Shown: positions 22,523 to 31,487 of the stretch, piece by piece
Numbering within the stretch: position 1 is the stretch's first letter
Layout: every line of letters begins with the position of its first letter
Source of the DNA: Candidatus Altarchaeota archaeon
GTDB taxonomy: Archaea > Altiarchaeota > Altiarchaeia > IMC4 > QMZM01
DNA length: 52,929 nucleotides
Direction of reading: 5' to 3'
Assembly: GCA_030609775.1 (NCBI GenBank)
Contig: JAUWTD010000003.1
Coordinates: forward strand, 1-52,929
Position numbers and translations under genes: made by a program
Notes under the pieces: model-generated
What the model saw: only the letters and a program-made list of their open reading frames with translations
What the model was told of the DNA's origin: nothing
The model's database searches: none

Positions 22523-24115
22523 TTAAATGTCTTTGTCTCCTTCCACAAGGTCGAGGACTGTGTCCTTATCTATGTAATATTCTGTTATTATCTTGCCTAC
22601 GTCATTTACGTTTTTTATGTCATGTTCCTGTAACCACTCCAGAATCTTTCTCTTGCCTTTAAGATCCTCCTCTATGTCTCCGTCGCTCATCCCTGAGAAG
22701 AGTTTGATTTCATCCTTCACTCGGATGCTCTCTGATACTTTTTCTGTTTTATCTGTTTTGTGAGTCCACTGGTAGAGGATGTTGACGTTGGGGGTGTATC
22801 CCTCTCCCGGGCTAAGTTCAGCTATTTCAAGTGTGCGTCTTTGGCCGGTTTTCCTGTTCATATGTTGTATGACTATTAATGGAAGTGAACCTAAGACCAG
22901 CCCGGGGATATTCATTGGAGGTCCCATAATCCTGTCTACTACTTCACGTGCTCTGTTTGCGTGGAATGTTCCATAAACGGAGTGGCCGGTGTGCATGGCC
23001 TCAAATAAGACCTCGGTTTCTCTTTTCTTTCTGACCTCTCCTATAATGATTCTGTCAGGTCTCATCCTGAGAGCATTTTCAACCAGCTGTAGCATAGATA
23101 CCTCACCTTCTCCATGAGGGTTAGGCGGTCTCGTTGTTAAAGGAACCCAATGCAGAAAGTCTGGTAGGTTTAACTCTCTTGTATCTTCCATAGATAGGAT
23201 TCTTTGGTTTGCTGGCATGAAAGGCATCAGTGCGTTTAGCATTGAGGTTTTTCCTGATGCAGTGCCTCCACTTATTAGCATGCTAAGTTCATATTCAACT
23301 GAGAGCCACAGAAACGCTGCCGCCTCAACAGATATCGTGTTAACTGCAGGATCAATCAAGTGGACTATGGTCCAGGGGGTTCTAGAAAATCTCCTGATTG
23401 TCATGGTATTCCCTGCTGTTGAGATAGGGAATAATGTCGCATTTACTCTGTCTCCTGTTGAGAGATGTGCGTCTAGGAGGGGCTCAAGGTGGGTTATCTC
23501 TCTTCCTACCTCTCGTGCTATCCTTGCAGCATAATTCATTATCATAGCCTCTGAGGTTATCTGGATGCTTGTTTTTATCCAGTTATATTTTTTATGATAT
23601 ACCCAGACAACATCTTTGCAGTTGTTAACAACTACCTCCTCAACATAATCATCTGCAAGAAGGTATTCTATTTCTCCGATACCGAGCATATCATTTACTA
23701 TCATCCTGCTCAGTATTGCAATGTCTTGTTCGGATGCTTTCTTTAAGACATTAGATAGTTTTTCTTTGGAACGCTCAAGAAACTTTTTCTTCAGTTCGTG
23801 GAATTTATCAGAGCTTAATGTATTCCGGGTTTCAAACTGTATCCCCCCTACCAGGCTTCTTTTTGTTTCATCGAGGAGGGCGGATGTAACGAAATCTATG
23901 TCTGGGAGCAGTATCTGGTAATGTGGCACATAATCTCCAACATCCAAAATATTTACCTCAAGTGTCAGCCCATCAAGGACTATGTTGTATGACTCTATTT
24001 CAACCTGCTCTACATCATCACTATCTTTTGGTGTGGCTGCATTAGCTCTCTTACCTATTTTATCTTTCTGTTCCTTCCCGGCGCCCTCTACATCATCTAC
24101 TGAGTTAGAACTCAT
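22523..24115 (-). CDS. Type II/IV secretion ATPase (TadA/GspE family)
   Basis: The 530-aa hexameric ATPase powers pilus assembly at the cytoplasmic face. It has an acidic, low-complexity N-terminus (about 40 residues) and an N-domain with IGEIEYLLADDYVEEVVVNN. Next come the Walker A GGTASGKTSMLN near residues 283-295, the Asp box, MRPDRIIIGEVRKKRE (Walker B) and the His box MHTGHSVYGTFHA. It is the first gene of the minus-strand pilus operon. The 55-bp upstream gap is shared with a divergent secreted-protein gene and contains AT-rich promoter-like sequence. Confidence 0.9.
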   Translation of the reverse strand: MSSNSVDDVEGAGKEQKDKIGKRANAATPKDSDDVEQVEIESYNIVLDGLTLEVNILDVGDYVPHYQILLPDIDFVTSALLDETKRSLVGGIQFETRNTLSSDKFHELKKKFLERSKEKLSNVLKKASEQDIAILSRMIVNDMLGIGEIEYLLADDYVEEVVVNNCKDVVWVYHKKYNWIKTSIQITSEAMIMNYAARIAREVGREITHLEPLLDAHLSTGDRVNATLFPISTAGNTMTIRRFSRTPWTIVHLIDPAVNTISVEAAAFLWLSVEYELSMLISGGTASGKTSMLNALMPFMPANQRILSMEDTRELNLPDFLHWVPLTTRPPNPHGEGEVSMLQLVENALRMRPDRIIIGEVRKKRETEVLFEAMHTGHSVYGTFHANRAREVVDRIMGPPMNIPGLVLGSLPLIVIQHMNRKTGQRRTLEIAELSPGEGYTPNVNILYQWTHKTDKTEKVSESIRVKDEIKLFSGMSDGDIEEDLKGKRKILEWLQEHDIKNVNDVGKIITEYYIDKDTVLDLVEGDKDI

Positions 24116-24139
24116 CCTGTATTTGTTATAAGAATCACT

Positions 24140-24160
24140 AATATTAAATATATATTAATC
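24140..24160. promoter_or_regulatory. Bidirectional promoter between pilus ATPase and secreted-protein genes
   Basis: CACTAATATTAAATATATATT offers TATA-like boxes in both directions in a 55-bp gap between divergent starts. Coordinated expression of the pilus operon and the CARDB-like protein is possible. Confidence 0.4.
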
Positions 24161-24170
24161 ATTGGTTTAA

Positions 24171-25019
24171 ATGCTTTTAAAAACAAAAAAAAGGAGGTGC
24201 AAGCGCAAGAATGGGTTTTGCGTGTTTGCAATGAAAAGATTAATTGTCATTTTCGCAGTCTTTATATGTATCGGGGTTTCATCTGCGTCCTTTATCTCTA
24301 TGACTCCTAGTGTGTCAAGTGAGAAGATAATTCAAGGCAATAACTCAATTATTAACCTAACCCTTGCAAATTTCGGAGATGAGGCTGCATATGATGTATC
24401 TGCTTCCATTGTAATGCCCGGGGGTTTGCATGCAAATGATTTGTTTTTGGGTAGATTGAATCCAAACGAGACATATTCAGGCAAGTTTGAGGCAGATATT
24501 GGCGAGAATATGGTTCCGGGAAAATATACAATCCTTCTGATGGTTGACTACAAGGATGCTAACGGGCATCCGTTCTCTGCAGTTTCGGCTTTTTCTTTGG
24601 TAATAAAAACGGTTTCAGTCTCTAAGCTAACCCCTAAGATCAATGAGCTTGATCTAGCTGTTACAGAAACAAAAGAGTTAAAGATGTCTGTAAGAAACAT
24701 AGATAATATCCCTCATCAGGTTACTGTGTCTATGTTCCTGCCAAGAGAATTGTCATCTGATATAAGTGAAAAAACCATTATTGTTGACAAAAAATCAGAT
24801 AAAGACATCGCATTCACGGTGTCATCATTTGGTGCTCTTCCCGGGAGCAACTATGCAATCTTTGCAGTGGTCTCTTATGAAGAATCCGGGCTATATTATT
24901 CCTCGTTTTCTAGTGGCGTAATTCATGTGATTGAAAAAGAAACCTTGCCCTCATGGATTCCGATAGCGTTGCTTCTGCTTTTGGTGTTCTTTTTTGTTAT
25001 ATATCAATTCAGAAAATGA
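24171..25019 (+). CDS. Secreted CARDB/NEW3-like protein with C-terminal TM anchor
   Basis: I recognise only the domain type. After a signal peptide (clearest from the internal ATG 24231, KRLIVIFAVFICIGVSSAS) the mature part has two Ig-like beta-domains of CARDB/NEW3 type (IINLTLANFGDEAAYDVSASIVMP and LKMSVRNIDNIPHQVTVSMFLP), and ends in WIPIALLLLLVFFFVIY plus a short basic tail, a stop-transfer anchor. Such proteins often bridge surface assemblies. The start may be ATG 24171 or ATG 24231. Its stop overlaps the next gene start (ATGA), so it is co-transcribed with the large GT-C-like gene. It is divergent from the pilus ATPase. Confidence 0.65.
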   Translation: MLLKTKKRRCKRKNGFCVFAMKRLIVIFAVFICIGVSSASFISMTPSVSSEKIIQGNNSIINLTLANFGDEAAYDVSASIVMPGGLHANDLFLGRLNPNETYSGKFEADIGENMVPGKYTILLMVDYKDANGHPFSAVSAFSLVIKTVSVSKLTPKINELDLAVTETKELKMSVRNIDNIPHQVTVSMFLPRELSSDISEKTIIVDKKSDKDIAFTVSSFGALPGSNYAIFAVVSYEESGLYYSSFSSGVIHVIEKETLPSWIPIALLLLLVFFFVIYQFRK

Positions 25020-27904
25020 GATTTACGAAGCCTGATTTGAAGTTTGTTGCAAACTGTGTTTCTCTTTTGATGGTTTTTGCATTTATCTCATTATTTTTTA
25101 CACCTAATCTGATGCTATCTGAGACAACAACCACTGGAGGTGACATGGGTTCACATTATGTCCTTGCGCATTATCTCAGAAACCATCTGCTGCCTCAAGG
25201 AAAACTCATAGGCTGGTATCCTAACTGGATGGCGGGAATACCGATGTTTCAGTTCTATTTTGTCCCGCCTTATCTGCTTATGTCTATTCTTTCAATTTAT
25301 TTGCCTCTGGAGGTTGCATTCAAGCTTGTAACCGTTCTTGGAATATTTCTTTTGCCGCTGACAGCATACCTTACAATGTATGCCATGAAATTTGAGTTCC
25401 CTGCCCCTGCCATAGCTGCGGGATTCTCAACTCTTCTTCTTTTCCTAGAAACATATTCTCAATGGGGTGGAAACATTCCTAGCACCCTCGCAGGAGAATT
25501 CTCCTATATGCTAAGTTTTTCTCTTTCGATTCTATTTATAGGATGCCTATATCGGGGGATTGATCAAAACCGGCATATTGTATTAAATTCTGTTTTACTC
25601 TCATGTGTGGTTCTCACACACATATATACTGCGATATTTGTTACTGTTGCCTCAATGTTTTTTCTCTTAGTAAGCGGGAGATCTAAAAATCTTTTATATT
25701 TGGCTAAGATGTTTATGCTAGCAGGCATGATCTCAAGTTTCTGGGCTATTCCCTTGCTTGTGAAGATGGGGTTTTCTGCCGCACCCAAGGATGTGTTCTA
25801 TGGATTCCCTAGTATAGATAAATTCATAAATCCCACATTCTCCCTCTTCTATATGCTGGCGGCTGTAAGCATTGCATCCGGGATAATAAACAAGGATCGG
25901 CGCATAACCTATTGTCTCTGGATGATTTTTTCGCTTGTTGGTCTCATACTTTCTATAAAACACATAAATCTATTATATATCCGATTCATTTCATTTATCT
26001 ATTTTATTCCGCTGCTTATGGCAGCAGACGGTCTAGGTAGGCTGTCACGGGGTCTTAAGGCCAGATGGGCGTTTCCAATAATTGTTGTGTTATTTACACT
26101 TGTTTGGGTCAACTTTGGCGTATCCGGGATTATTTCTGAATCAGGCGATTTGGCAGGTTTAGAGGATAATTCTCATCTTAAATCTGCAGAGTCTTTCTTC
26201 AGTGATAACCCATTCGTAAGTTCTGGAGTAACCTATATCCCTCACTGGATTAAGTGGAACTATGAGGGGCTTGAGGGAAAGGATACCTATGATACATTTA
26301 AGGAGTTGAATGACTATCTCCGGGATGGGAATCTATCCGGTAGGGTTGATTTCGAGTACTCTGGTGAATACAATCGGTTTGGAACGCCGCGGGTTTTTGA
26401 GGTATCGCCGGTTTTCTCTAATAAAAGTGTTATGGAATCTCTTCTCCTTGAGTCTTCACTGACGTTTCCCTTCTTTTATTACATCCAAAAAGAGATGTCT
26501 CAGAGTGCATGGTGGCCTGGTTTTCCCTTGGAGATGCCTGAGTTTGACCCTGATTCTGGAGCAGAGAGTTTGCGCCTTTATAATGTCCAATATTTTATTG
26601 CAAGCTCGGAGAAAACCAAAAACGCGCTTGATGAAAATAAAAGGTATCGTCTGATTAAGGAAATTAATGGATTCAACATATATGCTGTAAATGAGGACTC
26701 ACATTATGTAGAGGCCCTGAAAAGAGAGCCTGTGCTTGTCATTACCGATGAGTGGAAGCAATTCTCATATGACTGGATTTCGATGGGCTATAAAGATGTT
26801 CCCCTTGTTTTTTCCAAAACACTTGATGGCTATGATATAGAGAATTTTCGCCTTATTGTACTCGATAAATCCTTAACCATTCCGGATGGAAGAGAAGTAT
26901 TTTATCCGGAGAATATTGTTGATGCATTAGAGAACGCAAGTGAAGTAGACTCTAATTGTATCATCTCTGAGGAGTTGTTTGCCGATGAGATACGGATTCA
27001 TACGAATTGTGTAGGGAAGCCCCTTATAGTAAAGGTATCCTATTTTCCTAACTGGAAGGTTGATGGGGCAAAGAAGATATATATCGCCTCTCCGTCCCTG
27101 ATGCTGATAATCCCTCAAAGAGAAGACGTACGCATATATTATGGTGAAACACTGGCAGATCAGGTGGGGAACACTTTTTCTATCCTAGGTATTCTTGCGG
27201 TAATCTACTGGATTTTTATAAAGAATAAGGTGTTTAGGAAGAGAATTCATGTAAGGTTTCTTGAGTTTATCAAATATGAAAAGATAAATAAATCCCTTAA
27301 ATCATGGGGTCAGCATATGAGTGAGGAGATAACAAAGATTATCCCTAAACTGAAGAGGAATTGGCGTATCATTCTCTTTGTTGTTTTTGTTTTAATTATC
27401 TTATCTGGTTTTCTATCCTATCTTAGCGAGAAGAAATCCTGTGACGACTTCTGCACCTCCCGAGGTTTTTTTAAGGGGGAAAAACATTTCCGCGGTGAGG
27501 TAATTGATCACTTCGATTTCGGATACTCGCATCAGCAAGATAATCTGGAACATAACCTTGAATGCACGGCAAGCTGCGATAAGTCCCGGGACGACATGGT
27601 TTATGTTTCAGGAGGCTATGTGGAGTTTGACATGTCTGTGTTAGAAGGCATAGATAATTCATTGGTTCTCCGTATGTGGGATAATGTTAACTGTAGGTCT
27701 GGGGACATATATATTGATGGTGTTTTTGCGGCAAGGATTGATGGGAACGGAAAATTTGGTTGGAAGGATTTTGAATTCAGGATAGCAAAAGAGTATCTGA
27801 ATTCTTCAAAGATACGTGTACGCTTAGAGCACGTAAACACGGACTGTCATGGTTGGGATCTCTCTGATGCATATATTCATGCACCTAACTGTGTCTGTTA
27901 TTAG
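25016..27904 (+). CDS. Large polytopic GT-C-like membrane protein (6-PTPS-related type) with Cys-rich C-terminal domain
   Basis: The start is ATG 25016, overlapping the upstream stop as ATGA; the ORF-track start at 24953 lies inside the previous gene. The 962-aa protein has an N-terminal TM helix, an extracytoplasmic loop with TTTTGGDMGSHYVLAHYLRNHLLP and GWYPNWMAGIPMFQFYFVPPY, then about ten TM helices to residue ~390. This matches archaeal membrane proteins in the 6-pyruvoyl-tetrahydropterin-synthase-related family, thought to be GT-C-type glycosyltransferases. A soluble region follows, two more TM helices (about 730 and 800), then a C-terminal domain of about 150 residues with eight or more Cys. 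Specificity is unknown. A GT2 enzyme follows. Confidence 0.65.
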   Translation: MRFTKPDLKFVANCVSLLMVFAFISLFFTPNLMLSETTTTGGDMGSHYVLAHYLRNHLLPQGKLIGWYPNWMAGIPMFQFYFVPPYLLMSILSIYLPLEVAFKLVTVLGIFLLPLTAYLTMYAMKFEFPAPAIAAGFSTLLLFLETYSQWGGNIPSTLAGEFSYMLSFSLSILFIGCLYRGIDQNRHIVLNSVLLSCVVLTHIYTAIFVTVASMFFLLVSGRSKNLLYLAKMFMLAGMISSFWAIPLLVKMGFSAAPKDVFYGFPSIDKFINPTFSLFYMLAAVSIASGIINKDRRITYCLWMIFSLVGLILSIKHINLLYIRFISFIYFIPLLMAADGLGRLSRGLKARWAFPIIVVLFTLVWVNFGVSGIISESGDLAGLEDNSHLKSAESFFSDNPFVSSGVTYIPHWIKWNYEGLEGKDTYDTFKELNDYLRDGNLSGRVDFEYSGEYNRFGTPRVFEVSPVFSNKSVMESLLLESSLTFPFFYYIQKEMSQSAWWPGFPLEMPEFDPDSGAESLRLYNVQYFIASSEKTKNALDENKRYRLIKEINGFNIYAVNEDSHYVEALKREPVLVITDEWKQFSYDWISMGYKDVPLVFSKTLDGYDIENFRLIVLDKSLTIPDGREVFYPENIVDALENASEVDSNCIISEELFADEIRIHTNCVGKPLIVKVSYFPNWKVDGAKKIYIASPSLMLIIPQREDVRIYYGETLADQVGNTFSILGILAVIYWIFIKNKVFRKRIHVRFLEFIKYEKINKSLKSWGQHMSEEITKIIPKLKRNWRIILFVVFVLIILSGFLSYLSEKKSCDDFCTSRGFFKGEKHFRGEVIDHFDFGYSHQQDNLEHNLECTASCDKSRDDMVYVSGGYVEFDMSVLEGIDNSLVLRMWDNVNCRSGDIYIDGVFAARIDGNGKFGWKDFEFRIAKEYLNSSKIRVRLEHVNTDCHGWDLSDAYIHAPNCVCY

Positions 27905-27928
27905 TGCATCCTCTAAATAATACTATTA

Positions 27929-28615
27929 ATGATGATCTCTCTTGTTATCCCTGTACATAATGAGGCGGATGTATTAGAGGGCAACCTTAACCAGCTTGTT
28001 GATCACATGCAGTCTTTTAGCAGTAGTTTTGAGGTTGTTCTCGTAGAGAATGGAAGCTCTGATTCAACATTCCGGATTGCAGAAAACATCTCACAAAGTG
28101 ATCCGAGGGTAAGGGCTTTATCTTTACCTGTAAAGGATCTTGGCGGGTCTCTGAGGAAGGGCATACTTGAAGCGAATGGAAAATATCTGATATGGTATCC
28201 CATAGATCTGTCCGTGAACTTTGACTACATTCAAAAATCCCTTGAGGAGATAAAGGACCACGACATTATTGTGGGATCAAAAGAGCATCCGTTGTCCTCT
28301 GTAACCCGTTCAAGTAAACGAAGGTATCTCTCTTTTGTCTATAATTCCATTGTGAATCTGTTGTTTGGTTTAGGGTTTTCTGATACTCAGTGTGTGAAGA
28401 CGCTTAATGCAGAGTCAGTAAAGCCAATAGCAAAGAAAGCAAAAAGCTCGGGTATCATGTGGGAAGTTGAGCTTCTGTATCTTGCAAAAAAAGCCAACTT
28501 GAGATTAAAGGAGGTTCCGGTCTCTGTTCATGATACGCGGAAGGGTTCTAAGATACGGGTCATGGATATGGTAACTGCCTTCTCTAACCTATTTAAGTTA
28601 AGGCTTAGGGTATAA
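27929..28615 (+). CDS. GT2-family glycosyltransferase, DPM1-like
   Basis: This 228-aa GT-A glycosyltransferase lacks the C-terminal membrane domain of many archaeal relatives. The N-terminus ISLVIPVHNEADVLEGNLNQLV and VVLVENGSSDSTFRIAENI are typical of polyprenol-phosphate hexose synthases. A later WYPIDLSVNF stands at the DxD region and the Q-x-C segment DTQCVKTLNAESV resembles the QxxKxF part of DPM1. It may make dolichyl-phosphate sugar as the donor for the adjacent GT-C-like protein, a logical pair. ATG at 27929 or 27932 are equivalent. Confidence 0.8.
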   Translation: MMISLVIPVHNEADVLEGNLNQLVDHMQSFSSSFEVVLVENGSSDSTFRIAENISQSDPRVRALSLPVKDLGGSLRKGILEANGKYLIWYPIDLSVNFDYIQKSLEEIKDHDIIVGSKEHPLSSVTRSSKRRYLSFVYNSIVNLLFGLGFSDTQCVKTLNAESVKPIAKKAKSSGIMWEVELLYLAKKANLRLKEVPVSVHDTRKGSKIRVMDMVTAFSNLFKLRLRV

Positions 28616-28674
28616 GTTATTTAACTTTATTTAACTGTTTTTCATCTATATTCTTTAAACAACATACGTTGAGA

Positions 28675-29163
28675 ATGAAAGTTGACATGAAGCTTGGGTT
28701 AAAGGATGTCCCTGGAAGCCTTCTTTGGGCGTTGGAGCCGATATCTCTCCATGGGGGGAACATAGTAAGTGTGCTCCATTCAAGGAATGGAAAAGATCCG
28801 GTATCTGTGCAAATAGGGTTCCGGGTAAAAGATCAAAAGTCATTAGACCTTATCAAAAAAGACATGAAGAAACATACGATACATTTGACTGAAATTCTTG
28901 TGGAAGGCAGAAAATACTATTCAAAGAAGACCCTCTCGATTATTTTCATAGGGCACATAATAGACAAAGACGTGCTGGAAACCATAGATCGGATAAATGA
29001 AGCCGGGCTGGTTTCAAGTATAGATGTCTTGATGCCTTCTCCTGAGGAAAAATCTTCGGTGATGTTAAACATTGATGTCGACAACGGAAATATTAAGAGG
29101 TTGAATAAGACTATACTTGGTATATGTAAGGAAAAACAGTTTCTATTGATAAGGTCTCTTTAA
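28675..29163 (+). CDS. ACT-domain regulatory protein
   Basis: The 162-aa protein contains an N-terminal ACT-like domain (MKLGLKDVPGSLLWALEPISLHGGNIVSVLHSR) and a second region with DVLETIDRINEAGLVSSIDVLMP that could be another ACT-like fold. The gene ends one base before the homoserine dehydrogenase start. That enzyme here lacks its own ACT domain, so this protein may be its separate amino-acid sensor (Thr, Met or Lys); this is inferred from context. ATG 28675 is preferred; TTG 28669 would add two residues. Confidence 0.75.
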   Translation: MKVDMKLGLKDVPGSLLWALEPISLHGGNIVSVLHSRNGKDPVSVQIGFRVKDQKSLDLIKKDMKKHTIHLTEILVEGRKYYSKKTLSIIFIGHIIDKDVLETIDRINEAGLVSSIDVLMPSPEEKSSVMLNIDVDNGNIKRLNKTILGICKEKQFLLIRSL

Positions 29164-29164
29164 A

Positions 29165-30175
29165 GTGAAAACAAAAGAAATAAATCTTGTAATAATTGGT
29201 TTTGGTGTAATCGGAAAGGGTTTTGCTGAGGTATTGGCAGATAAGCATGATTTCCTCAGGGCAAACTATGGTGTTGACTTAAAGGTTACTGCGATCTGTG
29301 AGCGGGATGGCAGCGTAGTTTGCAAGAAGGGGATAGATCTGGATAATGTAGTTGAGTTATCTTTGAATAATAATCTTAAGGCGCATGAAAACTGGACAAC
29401 CCTGAAGTCTTTGGATGTTATAAACAAGATTAGGTCAGATATTGTTCTTGAGTTGACCCCCTCTAATATAGAAACCGGGCAACCTGGATTAACCCATATA
29501 AAAGAGTCTCTTAAAAGAGGTATGTGTGTTGTGACCTCAAACAAAGCACCTCTGGCTGTTGAGTTCTCTCAACTGCAAAAGCTTGCAAAAAACAGTGGGG
29601 CGGAATTAAGGTATGAGGCAACTGTTGGAGGGGCACTTCCCTTAATAAATCTAAGGAAACACGCTCTGCAGGTAAATAATATAAACTCGGTTCAGGGGAT
29701 ACTGAATGGCACATGCAACTATGTTCTGACGAAGATGGCTGATGAATATGTTTCCATGGATGTTGCTTTAAAGGAGGCGCAGAATCTAGGTATTGCGGAA
29801 GCGGACCCTAGTTATGATATAAACGGTATAGATACGGGAGCAAAGGTTGTGATACTTGCTAACTCTCTTTTGGGGATGGATGTTTCATTTAAGGATGTGG
29901 CTGTGACTGGTATAAGTGATGTAACAACTGAGGCGATTGAGCTTGCAAGAAAACACAATCATGTGATAAAGTTAATTGGGGATGTCGAAAGATTAGATGT
30001 CTCACCTAGGCTTGTTCCAATAAATCATCCATTGAATGTTTCAGGTACACTCAATGCGGTAACAATAAGCACAGATATTGCAAGAGACATAACGGTTATT
30101 GGTCCGGGAGCAGGTGGAAAAGAGACTTCTAGCTCTCTATTTTCTGACATAATAGACATTATCCGATCTAAATAA
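29165..30175 (+). CDS. hom: Homoserine dehydrogenase
   Basis: It reduces aspartate semialdehyde to homoserine for threonine and methionine synthesis. The 336-aa protein has the Rossmann motif IIGFGVIGKGFAEVL, the TSNKAPLAV strand, GGALPLIN, NGTCNYVLTKM and the signature AQNLGIAEADPSYDINGIDTGAK. There is no C-terminal ACT domain, in line with the separate ACT gene just upstream. The start is GTG. Its 3' end overlaps the convergent FAD-oxidoreductase gene by 8 bp. Confidence 0.92.
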   Translation: MKTKEINLVIIGFGVIGKGFAEVLADKHDFLRANYGVDLKVTAICERDGSVVCKKGIDLDNVVELSLNNNLKAHENWTTLKSLDVINKIRSDIVLELTPSNIETGQPGLTHIKESLKRGMCVVTSNKAPLAVEFSQLQKLAKNSGAELRYEATVGGALPLINLRKHALQVNNINSVQGILNGTCNYVLTKMADEYVSMDVALKEAQNLGIAEADPSYDINGIDTGAKVVILANSLLGMDVSFKDVAVTGISDVTTEAIELARKHNHVIKLIGDVERLDVSPRLVPINHPLNVSGTLNAVTISTDIARDITVIGPGAGGKETSSSLFSDIIDIIRSK

Positions 30176-31478
30176 CCCCCTCTTTCCTGAGAACAGACAA
30201 GAGATGTAGTACAGAATATGATGCACGGGTTATGCCCATACTCCTCCTCTCTGTGTCTGTTCCAACAAGATAAAGCCCTTTAACCGGCGTTCTTATGTCT
30301 GCAAACACCGTATCTATTGTCCATGCAGCCTTCTCAGGTACCAGAACCTGGTAATGTTTCATCTCAACATGATCCTCGATTTTGGGCATGATGGAGTATA
30401 TTGAATTTAAAGCATTTTCTTTCTCCTTATTCAGATTGCTGTTTTTATGTAACCTGAAGGCGAAACTAACCAGTTGTTTTCCTTTTGGTGCAAGTAAGGG
30501 ATCATAGTTAGATATTGGGACAACCCATGAATATGGGTCAGAGTCAACCCATATCTCTGATCCTTTCCTATTAAATAGTTTCTTATCCAAACCCAGCCAG
30601 ATTGTCAGAGTGTCAAGCTTATATAGTTTCTTTAGGGAATTTGTATACTCTGTAGGCAGATCATCAACAACCAGGGGCAGATCTGATGCGAAACCTGAAT
30701 ATATTACTGTATCGCTGGTGTAGTCACCCTTTTCTGTTTCAACATTCTTTACAGTGTCTCCGGAAATTTTCGTAACTGCTTCACCTGTTTTGATTTCAAC
30801 CTGGTCTTTAGGTAATGAGGATAATGTGGCGTTTACAAGAGACCTAAGGCCTCCTTTAGGATATACCTGGTCTATGGCACCTTCTTTCATCAGTATGTTA
30901 TACAGTTTATCTAACAGGTTATTTGACTGGTTTTTGTAGTGTTCGGAATCAAGAAACCTTGCGACAGGTGTCTCATCCATTGAGGTGCCTGTCATAAAAT
31001 AAGAAAGACAATTGAGAAATCTCATCGTCGGAGGGCTTAGATTATTTCCTACGAGCTCACCTAACGATCTCCGTGACAGGTCTTCGCCGGAATTGAATAC
31101 ATATGATACGCTAAATAATGTCTTAATTAGGTAAATGCGGTCTATTTGAGGTATGAGATCAAAATTAAACCATCCTTTGAGGTTCCAGGGGAAAGGTTTT
31201 ATTCGGCCATTAAGCCTTACGTAATATTCTCCATGCGGGATAAAATTAGGTACGACATCGAAGTAGTCGTCCATGAGTTGGCGGAGTGGACCATGATCTG
31301 TTCTTGTTATTATATGTGGTCCCGTATCCACTTGGTAACCCTCTACGTTATATGATCTGCAGACTCCACCCACATAATCGTTTCTCTCCAAAACCAAAAC
31401 CTTCTTCCCCTCCTTTGACAAAGCCAGCGCAGACAATAAACCGCTGATCCCTGAACCAACAACTATAACATCATACAT
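30168..31478 (-). CDS. FAD-dependent amine-oxidase/CrtI-like oxidoreductase
   Basis: This flavoprotein of about 436 aa has an N-terminal FAD-binding motif MYDVIVVGSGISGLLSALALSKEG and LERNDYVGGVCRSYNVEGYQVDTGPHII, the latter typical of phytoene-desaturase/FAD amine-oxidase families, and a C-terminal GLYLVGTDTERRSMGITRASYS motif for FAD binding. Possible substrates are carotenoids, isoprenoid lipids or UDP-galactopyranose-like sugars; sequence alone does not decide. It directly follows the AglH/MraY-like gene on the same strand (GTG 31487 would begin next to the upstream stop; ATG 31478 is preferred), suggesting a lipid- or dolichol-related role. Confidence 0.72.
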   Translation of the reverse strand: MYDVIVVGSGISGLLSALALSKEGKKVLVLERNDYVGGVCRSYNVEGYQVDTGPHIITRTDHGPLRQLMDDYFDVVPNFIPHGEYYVRLNGRIKPFPWNLKGWFNFDLIPQIDRIYLIKTLFSVSYVFNSGEDLSRRSLGELVGNNLSPPTMRFLNCLSYFMTGTSMDETPVARFLDSEHYKNQSNNLLDKLYNILMKEGAIDQVYPKGGLRSLVNATLSSLPKDQVEIKTGEAVTKISGDTVKNVETEKGDYTSDTVIYSGFASDLPLVVDDLPTEYTNSLKKLYKLDTLTIWLGLDKKLFNRKGSEIWVDSDPYSWVVPISNYDPLLAPKGKQLVSFAFRLHKNSNLNKEKENALNSIYSIMPKIEDHVEMKHYQVLVPEKAAWTIDTVFADIRTPVKGLYLVGTDTERRSMGITRASYSVLHLLSVLRKEGVI

Positions 31479-31487
31479 CTCATTCAC

